A DNA stretch of 49,024 nt from a bacterium (GTDB taxonomy: Bacteria > Chloroflexota > Dormibacteria > Aeolococcales > Bog-877), in assembly GCA_021827985.1 (NCBI GenBank), contig JAKATL010000014.1, positions 1 through 49,024 on the forward strand, in the 5' to 3' direction. The notes beneath the pieces are model-generated. The model made no database searches and had not been told where the DNA came from. It saw only the letters and a list, made by a program, of their open reading frames with translations. Both the position numbers and the translations under genes were made by a program. Shown here in pieces: positions 1 through 7,822 of the stretch. The number at the start of each line of letters is the position of its first letter. Within the stretch, counting starts at the first letter, position 1.

Positions 1-235
1 GGCCAGCCCGCTGGTGCGGAGAGCTACCACGCGCAAAACGCCAACCGGCAGGGGCACGAGAGCGAAGGGACCACAAGGTCACCAAGGCGTGAGGGCGCTG
101 AGCGGGGCTGGGCAACACAGGCCCGCCCAGTCCAGGTAAGACCCGAAGCGGCAAACGTGGTACCGGTGGCCCCTAGGCCAAGTAAGACCGTCCGCCTTGG
201 CCGGGTGTCACTTATTGGCACTCAGTAGGAACGGT
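1..235 (-). repeat. Left-end copy of a dispersed element (inverted repeat partner of 48878-49024)
   Basis: Bases 89-235 read on the minus strand match 48878-49024 on the plus strand over 147 bp with one difference (T216 against G48897). Bases 1-88 continue the element beyond the part sampled at the right end. The match stops sharply at 235, 3 bp after the paaK stop codon, so this is probably the true element boundary. On the minus strand a 65-codon GTG frame (221-24) runs through it; the single mismatch is synonymous in that frame (CCA/CCG), weak support for coding. I do not recognise a transposase and no terminal inverted repeat can be judged because the other end of the element is outside the window. 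An insertion sequence or MITE end is the likeliest reading. Confidence 0.85.
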
Positions 236-237
236 GT

Positions 238-1584
238 TCAGCCGGCCGGAGGGTGCGGCCGCAGGTCCAGGACTCGCTTGGCCTTCCCCAGCGAACGTTC
301 GAGGAGGCCGGGCTCGATCACGTCGACATCCAGCGTGACCCCTAGGGCGTGCTTCAAGCGCTGGGCGAGCTCGACGCCTAACGCTTCCCTCCGCTCGGCG
401 CTGGCCGCCTCCGGCCGCGCCTCGACCCTGACCGTCATTTCGTCCAACCGCTCCGGGCGGCTCAGGACGCAGAGGAAGTGCGGCGAGAGCCCCGGGATAC
501 CCAGGATGACCTCCTCCACCTGACTTGGGAAGAGGTTGACTCCGCGGAGGATGATCATGTCGTCGGTCCGCCCACGGATGCGCTCCATCCGCCGCATGGG
601 GCGGGCCGTCCCCGGAAGCAGGCGGGTGAGGTCCCTGGTGCGGTAGCGAAGCAGAGGCATCGCCTCCTTGGTGAGCGTCGTAAGGACCAGCTCACCCACC
701 TCGCCGTCGGGAAGTGGCTTACCGGAGACCGGGTCCACCACTTCGGGCAGGAAGTGGTCCTCCCAGAGGGTCAGGCCGTCCTTGGTCTCCACGCATTCCT
801 GGGCCACCCCTGGTCCCATCACCTCGGAGAGCCCGTAGATGTCCACGGCGTGCATGTCTGCCCGCGCTTCGATCTCGCGCCGCATCTCCTCGGTCCAAGG
901 CTCGGCGCCGAAGATCCCCACCTTTAGATTGGACTCCCGCGGATCGATCCCCAGACGCTCGAACTCGTCGAGGATGACCAGCATGTACGAGGGGGTGAGC
1001 ATGATCACGTCGGCTTGAAGGTCGCGCAGCAGGGTCACCTGTCGTTCGGTCATGCCCCCGGAAGCCGGCACCACGGTGCATCCCAACCGCTCGGCACCGT
1101 AATGCGCACCGAGCCCGCCGGTGAACAGCCCGTAGCCGTAGGCGACGTGAACCAGGTCCCCTGGTCGCCCGCCGGCCGCCCGGATGCTTCGAGCCACCAA
1201 GGACGACCAGGTGTCCAGATCGCTGCGGGTGTAGGCGACCACCGTGGGCTTGCCGGTGGTGCCGCTGGAGGCGTGGATGCGCAGTAGCCGGGTGCGCGGG
1301 ACGGCGAGCATCCCCAGGGGATAGTTTTGTCTGAGCTGCTCCTTGGCCGTGAAGGGCAGGTGCTGGACAGCGTCCAGGGACCGAATGTCCTGGGGTGCTA
1401 TCCCCGCCTCACCGAGGGCGCGCCTGTAGAACGGCACGTTTTCGTAGGCATGGGCCACCGAGTGCTGGAGGCGTTCCAGCTGCAGCTCCAGCAGCTGCTC
1501 TCTGGGGGCGCGTTCCTCGGGGTCAAGGGTGGATGCGTCGGGGGTGAGGTCACGCAATTCAGTTGGTCCTTCCGTTGCCAGCAC
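238..1584 (-). CDS. paaK: Phenylacetate-CoA ligase
   Basis: Cytosolic ANL-superfamily enzyme that activates phenylacetate with ATP and CoA to phenylacetyl-CoA, the entry step of aerobic phenylacetate breakdown. The 448-residue product has the expected length. The phosphate-binding loop SSGTTGKPT lies at about residues 106-114, YGLSE near 250, YRTRDLT near 315 and the hinge region RGRTDDMIILRG near 340; the C-terminal RSLGKAKRVLDLR matches the family end, so the protein is complete. The GTG start overlaps paaI by 26 bp; a TTG at 1557, one base after the paaI stop and 9 nt behind an AAGGA, is an equally possible start. It is translated after paaI in a two-gene unit. Other paa genes (epoxidase, ring-opening) are absent here, so a role with another aryl acid cannot be excluded. 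Confidence 0.93.
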   Translation of the reverse strand: MLATEGPTELRDLTPDASTLDPEERAPREQLLELQLERLQHSVAHAYENVPFYRRALGEAGIAPQDIRSLDAVQHLPFTAKEQLRQNYPLGMLAVPRTRLLRIHASSGTTGKPTVVAYTRSDLDTWSSLVARSIRAAGGRPGDLVHVAYGYGLFTGGLGAHYGAERLGCTVVPASGGMTERQVTLLRDLQADVIMLTPSYMLVILDEFERLGIDPRESNLKVGIFGAEPWTEEMRREIEARADMHAVDIYGLSEVMGPGVAQECVETKDGLTLWEDHFLPEVVDPVSGKPLPDGEVGELVLTTLTKEAMPLLRYRTRDLTRLLPGTARPMRRMERIRGRTDDMIILRGVNLFPSQVEEVILGIPGLSPHFLCVLSRPERLDEMTVRVEARPEAASAERREALGVELAQRLKHALGVTLDVDVIEPGLLERSLGKAKRVLDLRPHPPAG

Positions 1585-2020
1585 GTTCCTTGGAGAGCCT
1601 CCGGGAGCGGCCCCGAAACTCTGCCACCACCCGCTGGCTTGCGGACTCCCGCACGGTCACATCGTAGATGCCGCTCCTGCCCTGGAGTTGGCGCTCGGTG
1701 GCAGTGGCCTCGAGCATCTCTCCGACCGCGGCCGGGCTGAGGAAGTCGACCGTGGCCCCTGCCGCCAGCACGGTGCCTCCCCTCGAGTTGGAGGCAAAGG
1801 CGAAGGCGGTGTCCGCCAGGGCGAAGATCATCCCCCCATGACAGATGCCGTGCCCGTTGGCCATCCGAGGGGTGATCTGCATCTCGACCCGGCTTCGTCC
1901 TGGGCTGACCTCGAGCAACGCCATGCCCAGCCACTGCGAGGCCTGATCCTGGTCCCAGAGATCCGATCCGCGCGCCCTGTCCATGGGCGGCGGGGTGGCT
2001 CCCGGGCTGGCCGAGTCCAT
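1559..2020 (-). CDS. paaI: PaaI-type hotdog thioesterase
   Basis: Predicted acyl-CoA thioesterase of 153 residues that hydrolyses (hydroxy)phenylacetyl-CoA and so releases CoA trapped in dead-end products. The hotdog active-site stretch is clear: NGHGICHGG at about residues 55-63 followed by ALADTAFAFASNS to about 79, including the family's conserved Asp. It is the first gene of the paaI-paaK unit. The ATG at 2020 has no Shine-Dalgarno sequence, but TAACAT (2029-2034, minus strand) lies 8 nt upstream, suggesting leaderless translation. Specific substrate is inferred from the paaK neighbour. Confidence 0.92.
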   Translation of the reverse strand: MDSASPGATPPPMDRARGSDLWDQDQASQWLGMALLEVSPGRSRVEMQITPRMANGHGICHGGMIFALADTAFAFASNSRGGTVLAAGATVDFLSPAAVGEMLEATATERQLQGRSGIYDVTVRESASQRVVAEFRGRSRRLSKERAGNGRTN

Positions 2021-2028
2021 GGGCAGCT

Positions 2029-2034
2029 ATGTTA
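2029..2034 (-). promoter_or_regulatory. Putative -10 element for leaderless paaI
   Basis: TAACAT on the minus strand, 8 nt before the paaI ATG. No convincing -35 is visible. Fits the TANNNT pattern seen at five other genes in the window. Confidence 0.45.
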
Positions 2035-2096
2035 GTGGGAGGGCCTGTTCGAAGTCGGGCAGGACCGTACGAGCAGGATGGGAGAGCTCTGAGCAG

Positions 2097-2585
2097 ATGC
2101 AGCAGGTGTACTCGGTGCAACGAACCATCCACGCTTCCCCGGGAGCTGTGTTCGCCCTGGTGGTGGACGCTGCGCGCCACCCCGAAATAGACGGTTCCGG
2201 CACCGTGCGGCGACTTCGCCCCGGCGCGACCCGGATGCTCTCCTTGGGGGCGGTGTTCGGGATGGAGATGCGGGTTGGGGTGCGCTATTCGATGCGGAAC
2301 GAGGTTATCGAGTTCGAGCCCGATCGCCGCATCGCCTGGAGGACCACCGTGGCCGGCGCCCTCGGCCGCTGGGCCGGGGGTCGGATCTGGCGTTACGAAC
2401 TAGAGGAGGTGCCCGAAGGCACCAAGGTTAGAGAGTCGTGGGACATCTCCGGGGACAAGCAGCGCTGGCTACTCGGTCGGTTCGGTACGCCGGCGAACAC
2501 GGTGCGCAACATGACGCGGACCCTCGAGCGCATAGCTGAACTCACTGAGGCCCGTCAGCCTACCGCGAATCCCGAGCCGCGATGA
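2097..2585 (+). CDS. SRPBCC-family (polyketide cyclase/START-like) protein
   Basis: Small single-domain protein of 162 residues in the SRPBCC superfamily: an N-terminal strand with the typical pattern of a hydrophobic-ligand barrel (QVYSVQRTIHASPGAVFALV, then DAARHPEIDGSG), a central RYSMRNEVIEFEPDRRIAW segment and a long C-terminal helix (NTVRNMTRTLERIAEL). These proteins bind lipids, polyketides or act as aromatase/cyclase-like or AHSA1-like factors; no ligand can be deduced. The ATG at 2097 follows a purine-rich GGGAGAG; an upstream in-frame start at 1983 would overlap paaI and add residues without family similarity. Its stop overlaps the next start (ATGA). Confidence 0.8.
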   Translation: MQQVYSVQRTIHASPGAVFALVVDAARHPEIDGSGTVRRLRPGATRMLSLGAVFGMEMRVGVRYSMRNEVIEFEPDRRIAWRTTVAGALGRWAGGRIWRYELEEVPEGTKVRESWDISGDKQRWLLGRFGTPANTVRNMTRTLERIAELTEARQPTANPEPR

Positions 2586-2929
2586 GCGACAGGGGTGTTC
2601 GACAGGTCGGGCGGCTGGCGATCGCCGTGGGCATCGTGCTGCTGGCCGGTGCTGGGCCACTGAGCCGGCGGGCCCTGGGTCCGGAGGTATCGGGATCCCT
2701 CGGCCTGCGGCTGGCCGGCGTCCGGGACGTAGCAATCGGGATGGCGATGGCGCGGCAGCCGGGCCGGGGCGGGACCGCAGGCAGGACCTGGGCACAGGTG
2801 GCCCTTGCCATCCAGGTTGGAGACCTAGCCGTGTTCCTGCTCCAATGGAGCCGCCGCCGGATCGGCTGGATCCCCGTGGCGGGAGCTGCGGCGGGTGCCG
2901 CGGCCACGTGGCGCCTTCTCCGCAGCTGA
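2582..2929 (+). CDS. Small hypothetical membrane protein
   Basis: 115 residues with three to four hydrophobic segments (about residues 11-25, 40-55, 72-88 and 94-110). The stretch LRLAGVRDVAIGMAMA resembles DUF4267-type small membrane proteins. It starts in a 4-bp ATGA overlap with the SRPBCC gene, so the two are probably translationally coupled. Function unknown. Absence of any other sensible frame and the overlap make it likely to be real. Confidence 0.6.
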   Translation: MSDRGVRQVGRLAIAVGIVLLAGAGPLSRRALGPEVSGSLGLRLAGVRDVAIGMAMARQPGRGGTAGRTWAQVALAIQVGDLAVFLLQWSRRRIGWIPVAGAAAGAAATWRLLRS

Positions 2930-2994
2930 CGGCACCCAGCGGGAAGGCCTCTCCGGACCGTCGGGCCTGAGGCTGCCTCGCCTGCCCCGATTCC

Positions 2995-3678
2995 TCAGGG
3001 GCCCACGGCGCTGCGGCGGGTGCCCTGGAGGGCGAGGGCCGGCCACGCAACTGCGGCGAGGAGGAGCGGGCAGACGAGGAACCCCGCCACGACGTAAACC
3101 GGCCAAGGGCCCATGATCCGGAGGGGGTCCCAGCCTGGCGGGGGACTCCTGAGGAACATGTAGTCTCCCCCGGTCGCCATGTTGACCAGCCCGTCGGCGG
3201 AAGCCAGCGCGGTCGTGGCTACCCAGGCCAAGACAACCATGCCCCAGCCGACATCGGGCCCCGGCCGAGCGGCCCCGATGACCGTGGCTCCCGCCAGCAG
3301 GCTCGCGTGGTCCACCCAGAATGCGAAGTAGAGGGGAGAGGGTGGTATCGCGCCCGGAGCCGGGAAAGACAGCGCCAACAGCGCGCTGGGGACCGCGAGT
3401 AGGTAGGCCACGCCGGCTAGACGGCGGCTTCGGTTCCAGGCGAGGGCGGCGATCATGATGAAGGTGGCCAGGTCTGACAGCTGCAGGGGCAGGCCCGAGG
3501 ACGCCGTCCAGCTTCTGGCCAGAACGGGCCAGATGAGGAGGGTGGCCTCAGATACCACGAGCAGGCCGGCCAGGCCAAGTTTGAGCACCGATGCTGTGCT
3601 GGACGAGTGCCAGGCCGCCCAGGCCAAGCCGGCGGCGCCAGCGACCGAGAGAGGCAGCGCCACCGCCACCGGGTTCAC
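2995..3678 (-). CDS. TIGR02206/YwaF-family integral membrane protein
   Basis: 227 residues with about seven hydrophobic segments. The family hallmarks are present: LPLQLSDLA near residue 64 (usually LPLHLC), the segment FAFWVDHASLLAG near 120, and GGDYMFLRSPPPGWDPLRIMGPWPVY near 170-195, which matches the end of YwaF-type proteins. The function of the family is not established. The start chosen is a GTG; the gene is convergent with the DUF4267-like gene and lies back to back with the DNA glycosylase gene at 3744. Confidence 0.78.
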   Translation of the reverse strand: MNPVAVALPLSVAGAAGLAWAAWHSSSTASVLKLGLAGLLVVSEATLLIWPVLARSWTASSGLPLQLSDLATFIMIAALAWNRSRRLAGVAYLLAVPSALLALSFPAPGAIPPSPLYFAFWVDHASLLAGATVIGAARPGPDVGWGMVVLAWVATTALASADGLVNMATGGDYMFLRSPPPGWDPLRIMGPWPVYVVAGFLVCPLLLAAVAWPALALQGTRRSAVGP

Positions 3679-3731
3679 CAGGTGCTGACGCCAGGCGACC
3701 GGGAGCCCCGAGCGGAGGAGTGCGGGGGCCG

Positions 3732-3737
3732 TATCAT
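3732..3737 (+). promoter_or_regulatory. Putative -10 element for leaderless DNA glycosylase gene
   Basis: TATCAT, 6 nt upstream of the ATG at 3744, which has no Shine-Dalgarno sequence directly before it. Confidence 0.45.
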
Positions 3738-3743
3738 CCAGCC

Positions 3744-4652
3744 ATGCCGGAACATACGTGCGGTGTGCTGCAGTTGCGCGGTGGAGGAGGGGAGCCGGTG
3801 ATCCTGGACCGGGTCCTCCTCTCCCACGGCGTGGCCTCGCTGCCTCCCAACATCGTGAGCTCGGGGATGCTGACGACGGTACTCGCCGGGCCGGATGGTG
3901 GGATCCGCCGACTGACGGTGCGGGGCTCGGGGGCGGACTGCGCCTTGGTCACCTACGACGGCCCTCGGCTGCCGGCCCGTGAGGCGCAGTGGTGGATGGA
4001 TCAAGCATCCAGGATTCTGCGCCTAGAGGACGACCTCTCGCCGTTCTACGAGCTCGCCGCCGCCGACCCGGAGCTGGGGTGGGTCGCAGCGGGCGCGGGG
4101 AGGATGATGGCCGCACCCACGGTGTTCGAGGAGGTGGTCAAGACCATCTGCACCACCAACTGCTCCTGGGGCGCCACCGAGCGGATGGTGAAGGCGCTGG
4201 TGGAGCAGCTCGGCGTGGCTGGGTGGGATGGGTTCCATGCCTTTCCCACCGCTGAGCGGATGGCCCAGGCTCCACTGGCCGTCTTTAGCGAGGGTGTTAG
4301 GGCGGGCTACCGGGGGAGGTACCTGCAGGAGTGCGCCCAGATGGTAGCCAGCGGCCAGATCAACCTGGAGGAGCTGCGGGACCCTGAGCTCCCGGATGAG
4401 GAGGTGGAGCGTCGGTTGCTCTCCCTGCCCGGGGTCGGTCCGTACGCCGTGAGCCATCTGATGCTGACCGCGCTCGGCCGCTACCACCGCTTGGTCCTGG
4501 ACTCCTGGACGCTTCCAACTTGGGCCAAACTCAGTGGTGCAGCGCCGGAGGCTCGGGCGGTTGAGGCCCGGTTCGAGCCCTTCGGCCGGTATCGGGGCCT
4601 CGCCTTCTGGATGTATCTCACCAAGAGCTGGACAGAGTCCCAGGCGGGGTGA
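3744..4652 (+). CDS. HhH-GPD superfamily DNA glycosylase (AlkA/OGG1-like)
   Basis: 302-residue base-excision-repair glycosylase. The helix-hairpin-helix is LPGVGPYAVSH (near residue 232-242) and the catalytic Asp follows in RLVLDSWTLP (near 254). The position that is a Schiff-base Lys in bifunctional OGG1/EndoIII enzymes is Tyr/Ala here, so a monofunctional alkylbase-type glycosylase is expected. The N-terminal ~110 residues form the beta domain seen in the COG0122 group, and the central VVKTICTTNCSW region is the family's damaged-base pocket helix. The exact lesion (3-methyladenine, 8-oxoG or other) cannot be told. The start is ATG with TATCAT 6 nt upstream; a strong inverted repeat follows the stop. 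Confidence 0.85.
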   Translation: MPEHTCGVLQLRGGGGEPVILDRVLLSHGVASLPPNIVSSGMLTTVLAGPDGGIRRLTVRGSGADCALVTYDGPRLPAREAQWWMDQASRILRLEDDLSPFYELAAADPELGWVAAGAGRMMAAPTVFEEVVKTICTTNCSWGATERMVKALVEQLGVAGWDGFHAFPTAERMAQAPLAVFSEGVRAGYRGRYLQECAQMVASGQINLEELRDPELPDEEVERRLLSLPGVGPYAVSHLMLTALGRYHRLVLDSWTLPTWAKLSGAAPEARAVEARFEPFGRYRGLAFWMYLTKSWTESQAG

Positions 4653-4654
4653 AG

Positions 4655-4671
4655 ACCGGCCGCGCGCCGGT
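4655..4671. terminator. Inverted repeat between convergent genes
   Basis: ACCGGC (4655-4660), 5-nt loop, GCCGGT (4666-4671), 3 nt after the glycosylase stop and 17 nt before the stop of the convergent small membrane gene. No T-tract on either side, so intrinsic termination is uncertain. Confidence 0.4.
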
Positions 4672-4687
4672 GGCGGCCGGCGCTCCG

Positions 4688-5005
4688 TTACAGCTGGCGC
4701 AGCCGCTGGCGAGCCACCCTGAAAATGAGCGCCCCTGACAGGGTCACGATCACGGCCAGTCCGCCAAGGACCGGCCCCGTGGCGTTGAAGAAGAACAGGC
4801 CGGACACGGCAATCGCCATGAACAACAGCCAGAGGCGGCTCACCACCATGGTTCCTCCAGCCAGGATCCCGATCACTCCCATGGTTACGGAGTAGGCGAC
4901 GCCTCCGGGGCTTCTCCCGGACCCCGAACCGTCGACACGGGCGAGCATTACGTACAGTGCTCCGACTACTACGGCGAGGAGCAAGACCGGGACTGCGGAG
5001 CTCAT
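4688..5005 (-). CDS. Small hypothetical membrane protein
   Basis: 105 residues. Hydrophobic segments at about 5-19, 34-48, 53-68 and 75-93, with a short glycine/serine-rich loop (DGSGSGRSPGG) between the first two, and a basic C-terminus (RVARQRLRQL). No family recognised. The ATG at 5005 is preferred over longer frames because a good promoter sits just upstream: TTGCCT (5037-5042), 17-bp spacer, TACGAT (5014-5019), 8 nt before the ATG; this would give a leaderless message. Confidence 0.6.
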   Translation of the reverse strand: MSSAVPVLLLAVVVGALYVMLARVDGSGSGRSPGGVAYSVTMGVIGILAGGTMVVSRLWLLFMAIAVSGLFFFNATGPVLGGLAVIVTLSGALIFRVARQRLRQL

Positions 5006-5013
5006 CGGCAGTG

Positions 5014-5042
5014 ATCGTAGGTGGGCGGCTCCGGGTAGGCAA
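5014..5042 (-). promoter_or_regulatory. Sigma-70-type promoter of the 4688-5005 gene
   Basis: On the minus strand: -35 TTGCCT (5037-5042), 17-bp spacer, -10 TACGAT (5014-5019), then 8 nt to the ATG. No ribosome binding site, consistent with a leaderless transcript. Confidence 0.6.
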
Positions 5043-5685
5043 GGGCTTCTCCGGTCGTCCGCACCGAGCGCCGGGAGAGGAAGCCATCGGCGCCGGCAGT
5101 CAGTTAGCACACGATAAGGTCTCTTATCAGGACCTCAAGCTGATCCAATATGGGCATGCCCTGCCTCCCCCGGACCATGCCTGCGGCCGAGAGGCTCGTG
5201 CGGCGAGAGAAGCGATCCGCGACCACCCTGCCCAGCAGAGTCCAGCCGACGGCGGGGACGGTGCGCGCCGCCAGAACGGTTGCGAGTCCAGACGGTGCTG
5301 GATCGAGCTTCAGTGCCTCGGGCGCCGGGGCCACCGCGGTGACTCCGTCTCCACGCCGGGATATCGGGATGGCACTCCACAGCAGGTGGTATTCCCTTGG
5401 CCGCAGGGAGGCAGCCAGCCACGAACGGTGCCGACTCTCAGAGTCCGGCCCCTTGCAGGTGCAGCGGGCTGTGTTCTGGCCCCGGCCTTCTCCCTGGGGC
5501 CGGCCGTCGGAGGGCAGAGGGAAATTATTCGTCGTGGCCGCCTCGACCCGGGCGAGGGCGCTCTATTCGCGGCCGGCCCCGCTTCCGCTGGGTCGTGATC
5601 CCTTCTCGTCGCGGGGGGCCCGGGTAGAGGTTCGCTAAACTCGGTCGGACCTAGCTCACTCGGTTTCCGCTCCTTCACCTGCATC
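5043..5685. other. 640-bp stretch without a convincing gene
   Basis: Several frames are open (plus 5150-5638, 162 codons; minus 5104-5334, 76 codons) but their proteins are rich in Arg, Ser, Pro and Gly with no recognisable motif, as for shadow frames in GC-rich DNA. Two non-coding structures stand out: an AT-rich perfect dyad GATAAG-N4-CTTATC at 5113-5128, which looks like an operator, and a GC-rich dyad GGCCCC (5478-5483) with GGGGCC (5496-5501). Possibly a decayed gene. Confidence 0.5.
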
Positions 5686-6321
5686 TTGAGCCGACCATAC
5701 ACAGTCTCTAGTTCACTTCCCACCACTCTCCTGGACGAGGGGCCGCGAGGAAACGAGCGGCTCACCGCCGGGCTGGCGGTGGTCCTCCTGGTGGTACTGG
5801 CACTTGAAGGCGCGACCCTCCTGGTGATGCGGCAGTCGATCGTGCTGCACATCTTCCTGGGTATGGTGCTGGTGCCCCTGACAGCCCTCAAGCTTGCCAG
5901 TACCGGATACCGCATCGCCCGTTACTACTTGGGCTCTCGGTCATACGTGCGGCGCGGGCCGCCAGCGATCATCCCGCGGCTTCTCGGCCCGGTGGTGGCG
6001 GCATTGACCGTGGGGCTGCTGGCGACCGGCGTGGTGTTGGTTCTGATACCCGCTGGCCCGAGCTCCCTCCTGACGCTGCACAAGGTGGTCTTCGTGCTTT
6101 GGTTCGGGGCCATGACCCTCCACGTGCTCATCCATCTCATCGACCTGCCCGGGCCGGGACTGGCCGACTGGCGGCCCGGTTCCGCATGGATACGCGGAAT
6201 CACGGCACGCCGAGCTGCCCTGGTGGCGGGATTGGCCGCGGGCTTTGTGCTAGGCCTCGCCTTCCTTCCGGCGAGCTATGGTTGGGCGCACTATCTCGCC
6301 GGGGGTGGCATCACCGGCTGA
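5686..6321 (+). CDS. Four-helix membrane protein, cytochrome b-like (DUF4405-like)
   Basis: 211 residues with five hydrophobic segments (about 25-45, 50-68, 97-120, 128-148, 172-198). His residues lie inside membrane helices in a di-haem-like arrangement: VLHIFLGMVLVP near residue 53 and LLTLHKVVFVLWFGAMTLHVLIHL near 127-150, which is what DUF4405/cytochrome b561-type proteins show. Inferred role: electron transfer or haem-bearing membrane anchor, with no partner gene nearby. The start is a TTG without a clear ribosome binding site, but the coding-like sequence begins before the first internal ATG, so the upstream start is kept. Confidence 0.65.
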   Translation: MSRPYTVSSSLPTTLLDEGPRGNERLTAGLAVVLLVVLALEGATLLVMRQSIVLHIFLGMVLVPLTALKLASTGYRIARYYLGSRSYVRRGPPAIIPRLLGPVVAALTVGLLATGVVLVLIPAGPSSLLTLHKVVFVLWFGAMTLHVLIHLIDLPGPGLADWRPGSAWIRGITARRAALVAGLAAGFVLGLAFLPASYGWAHYLAGGGITG

Positions 6322-6373
6322 CTGCCTGGCCCCCTCCCCCGCTCCGGCGCCGATCCGGTACTGGCAGGTGGCC

Positions 6374-7056
<683 letters not shown>

Positions 7057-7084
7057 CCTTCCAGCGGCCGGGGAGCCGATCTCC

Positions 7085-7780
7085 GTGCTCGCGGGGTTGG
7101 TCGCGCCACTTCGCGGAGCCCTGGTGGTGGTGGCCCATCCCGACGACGAGAGCTTCGGTCTTGGGGCGGTGCTAAGGGCTCTGGTGGAGGCCGGAATGGA
7201 GGTCCGGCTCCTCTGCCTCACGGCCGGGGAGGCGTCGACTGTGGGCGCGGGTCCAGAGCTGGTGGCGGAGCGCCGTCGGGAGGTGCTGGCGGCGGCCGAG
7301 GTCCTGGGACTGGCCTCAGTTCGGCTGGAGGCATTGCCCGACGGCAGGCTTTCGTCTGTGCCTTTGGGTGAGCTGTCCGGAATGGTGGAGGAAGAGCTGG
7401 GCGATGCCCGGCTGCTGGTCGGCTTCGAACGTCTTGGTGTCACCGGACACCCGGACCACTCCGCCGCAACCGCAGCGGCGCTCAGGGTGGCCTTGACTCG
7501 TGGGCTGGCCAGCCTGGAGTGGGGGGTTCCTGACGAGATTGCAGCGCAGTTGCGAGCCCAGGTCCCGACTCGCTTCACGGGCTTTGCTCGGGGTGCCGAA
7601 GACCCAAGGCTGGTCAAGGTGGACCGTGCGGTTCAGGAGCGCGCCATCGCCTGCCACCTGAGCCAGGACCCCCACAACCTGGTGTTACGAGCCCGGCTGG
7701 CGCTTCAGGGTGACCGTGAGTGGCTCCGCCTGGTCCAACGCGGCGTCCGGCTTCGGCGGACCAGGCCCAGCCGGACGTAG
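7085..7780 (+). CDS. PIG-L (LmbE-type) N-acetylglucosaminyl deacetylase family protein
   Basis: About 231 residues with the zinc-binding AHPDDES motif at 17-23 and the second metal His in GVTGHPDH near 126. Family members deacetylate GlcNAc-linked small molecules (mycothiol and bacillithiol synthesis, bacillithiol-conjugate amidases). Here it follows the CstR-like repressor by 28 bp, and a role in thiol or sulfur metabolism is an inference from that context only. GTG at 7085 has GGGGAG 8 nt upstream; a TTG at 7028, overlapping the repressor gene, is the alternative. Confidence 0.85.
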   Translation: MLAGLVAPLRGALVVVAHPDDESFGLGAVLRALVEAGMEVRLLCLTAGEASTVGAGPELVAERRREVLAAAEVLGLASVRLEALPDGRLSSVPLGELSGMVEEELGDARLLVGFERLGVTGHPDHSAATAAALRVALTRGLASLEWGVPDEIAAQLRAQVPTRFTGFARGAEDPRLVKVDRAVQERAIACHLSQDPHNLVLRARLALQGDREWLRLVQRGVRLRRTRPSRT

Positions 7781-7808
7781 GTCGGCAGGCGCCAGGGGTG
7801 CCGGTTTT

Positions 7809-7820
7809 GGCAAGCTTGCC
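7809..7820. promoter_or_regulatory. 12-bp palindrome just upstream of glgE
   Basis: GGCAAGCTTGCC, perfect dyad ending 2 nt before the glgE ATG. Could be an operator or an mRNA hairpin affecting glgE translation. Twelve-base palindromes also occur by chance, so only the position is suggestive. Confidence 0.25.
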
Positions 7821-7822
7821 GG

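Noticed and set aside
24..221. 65-codon minus-strand frame in the left repeat as a transposase
   Set aside because: It shows no DDE, HTH or recombinase motif, and the only support is one synonymous difference between copies. Left as part of the repeat.
5150..5638. 162-codon plus-strand frame in the gene-free stretch
   Set aside because: Arg/Ser/Pro-rich translation, no motif and no ribosome binding site; an overlapping minus-strand frame is equally plausible, so neither is called.
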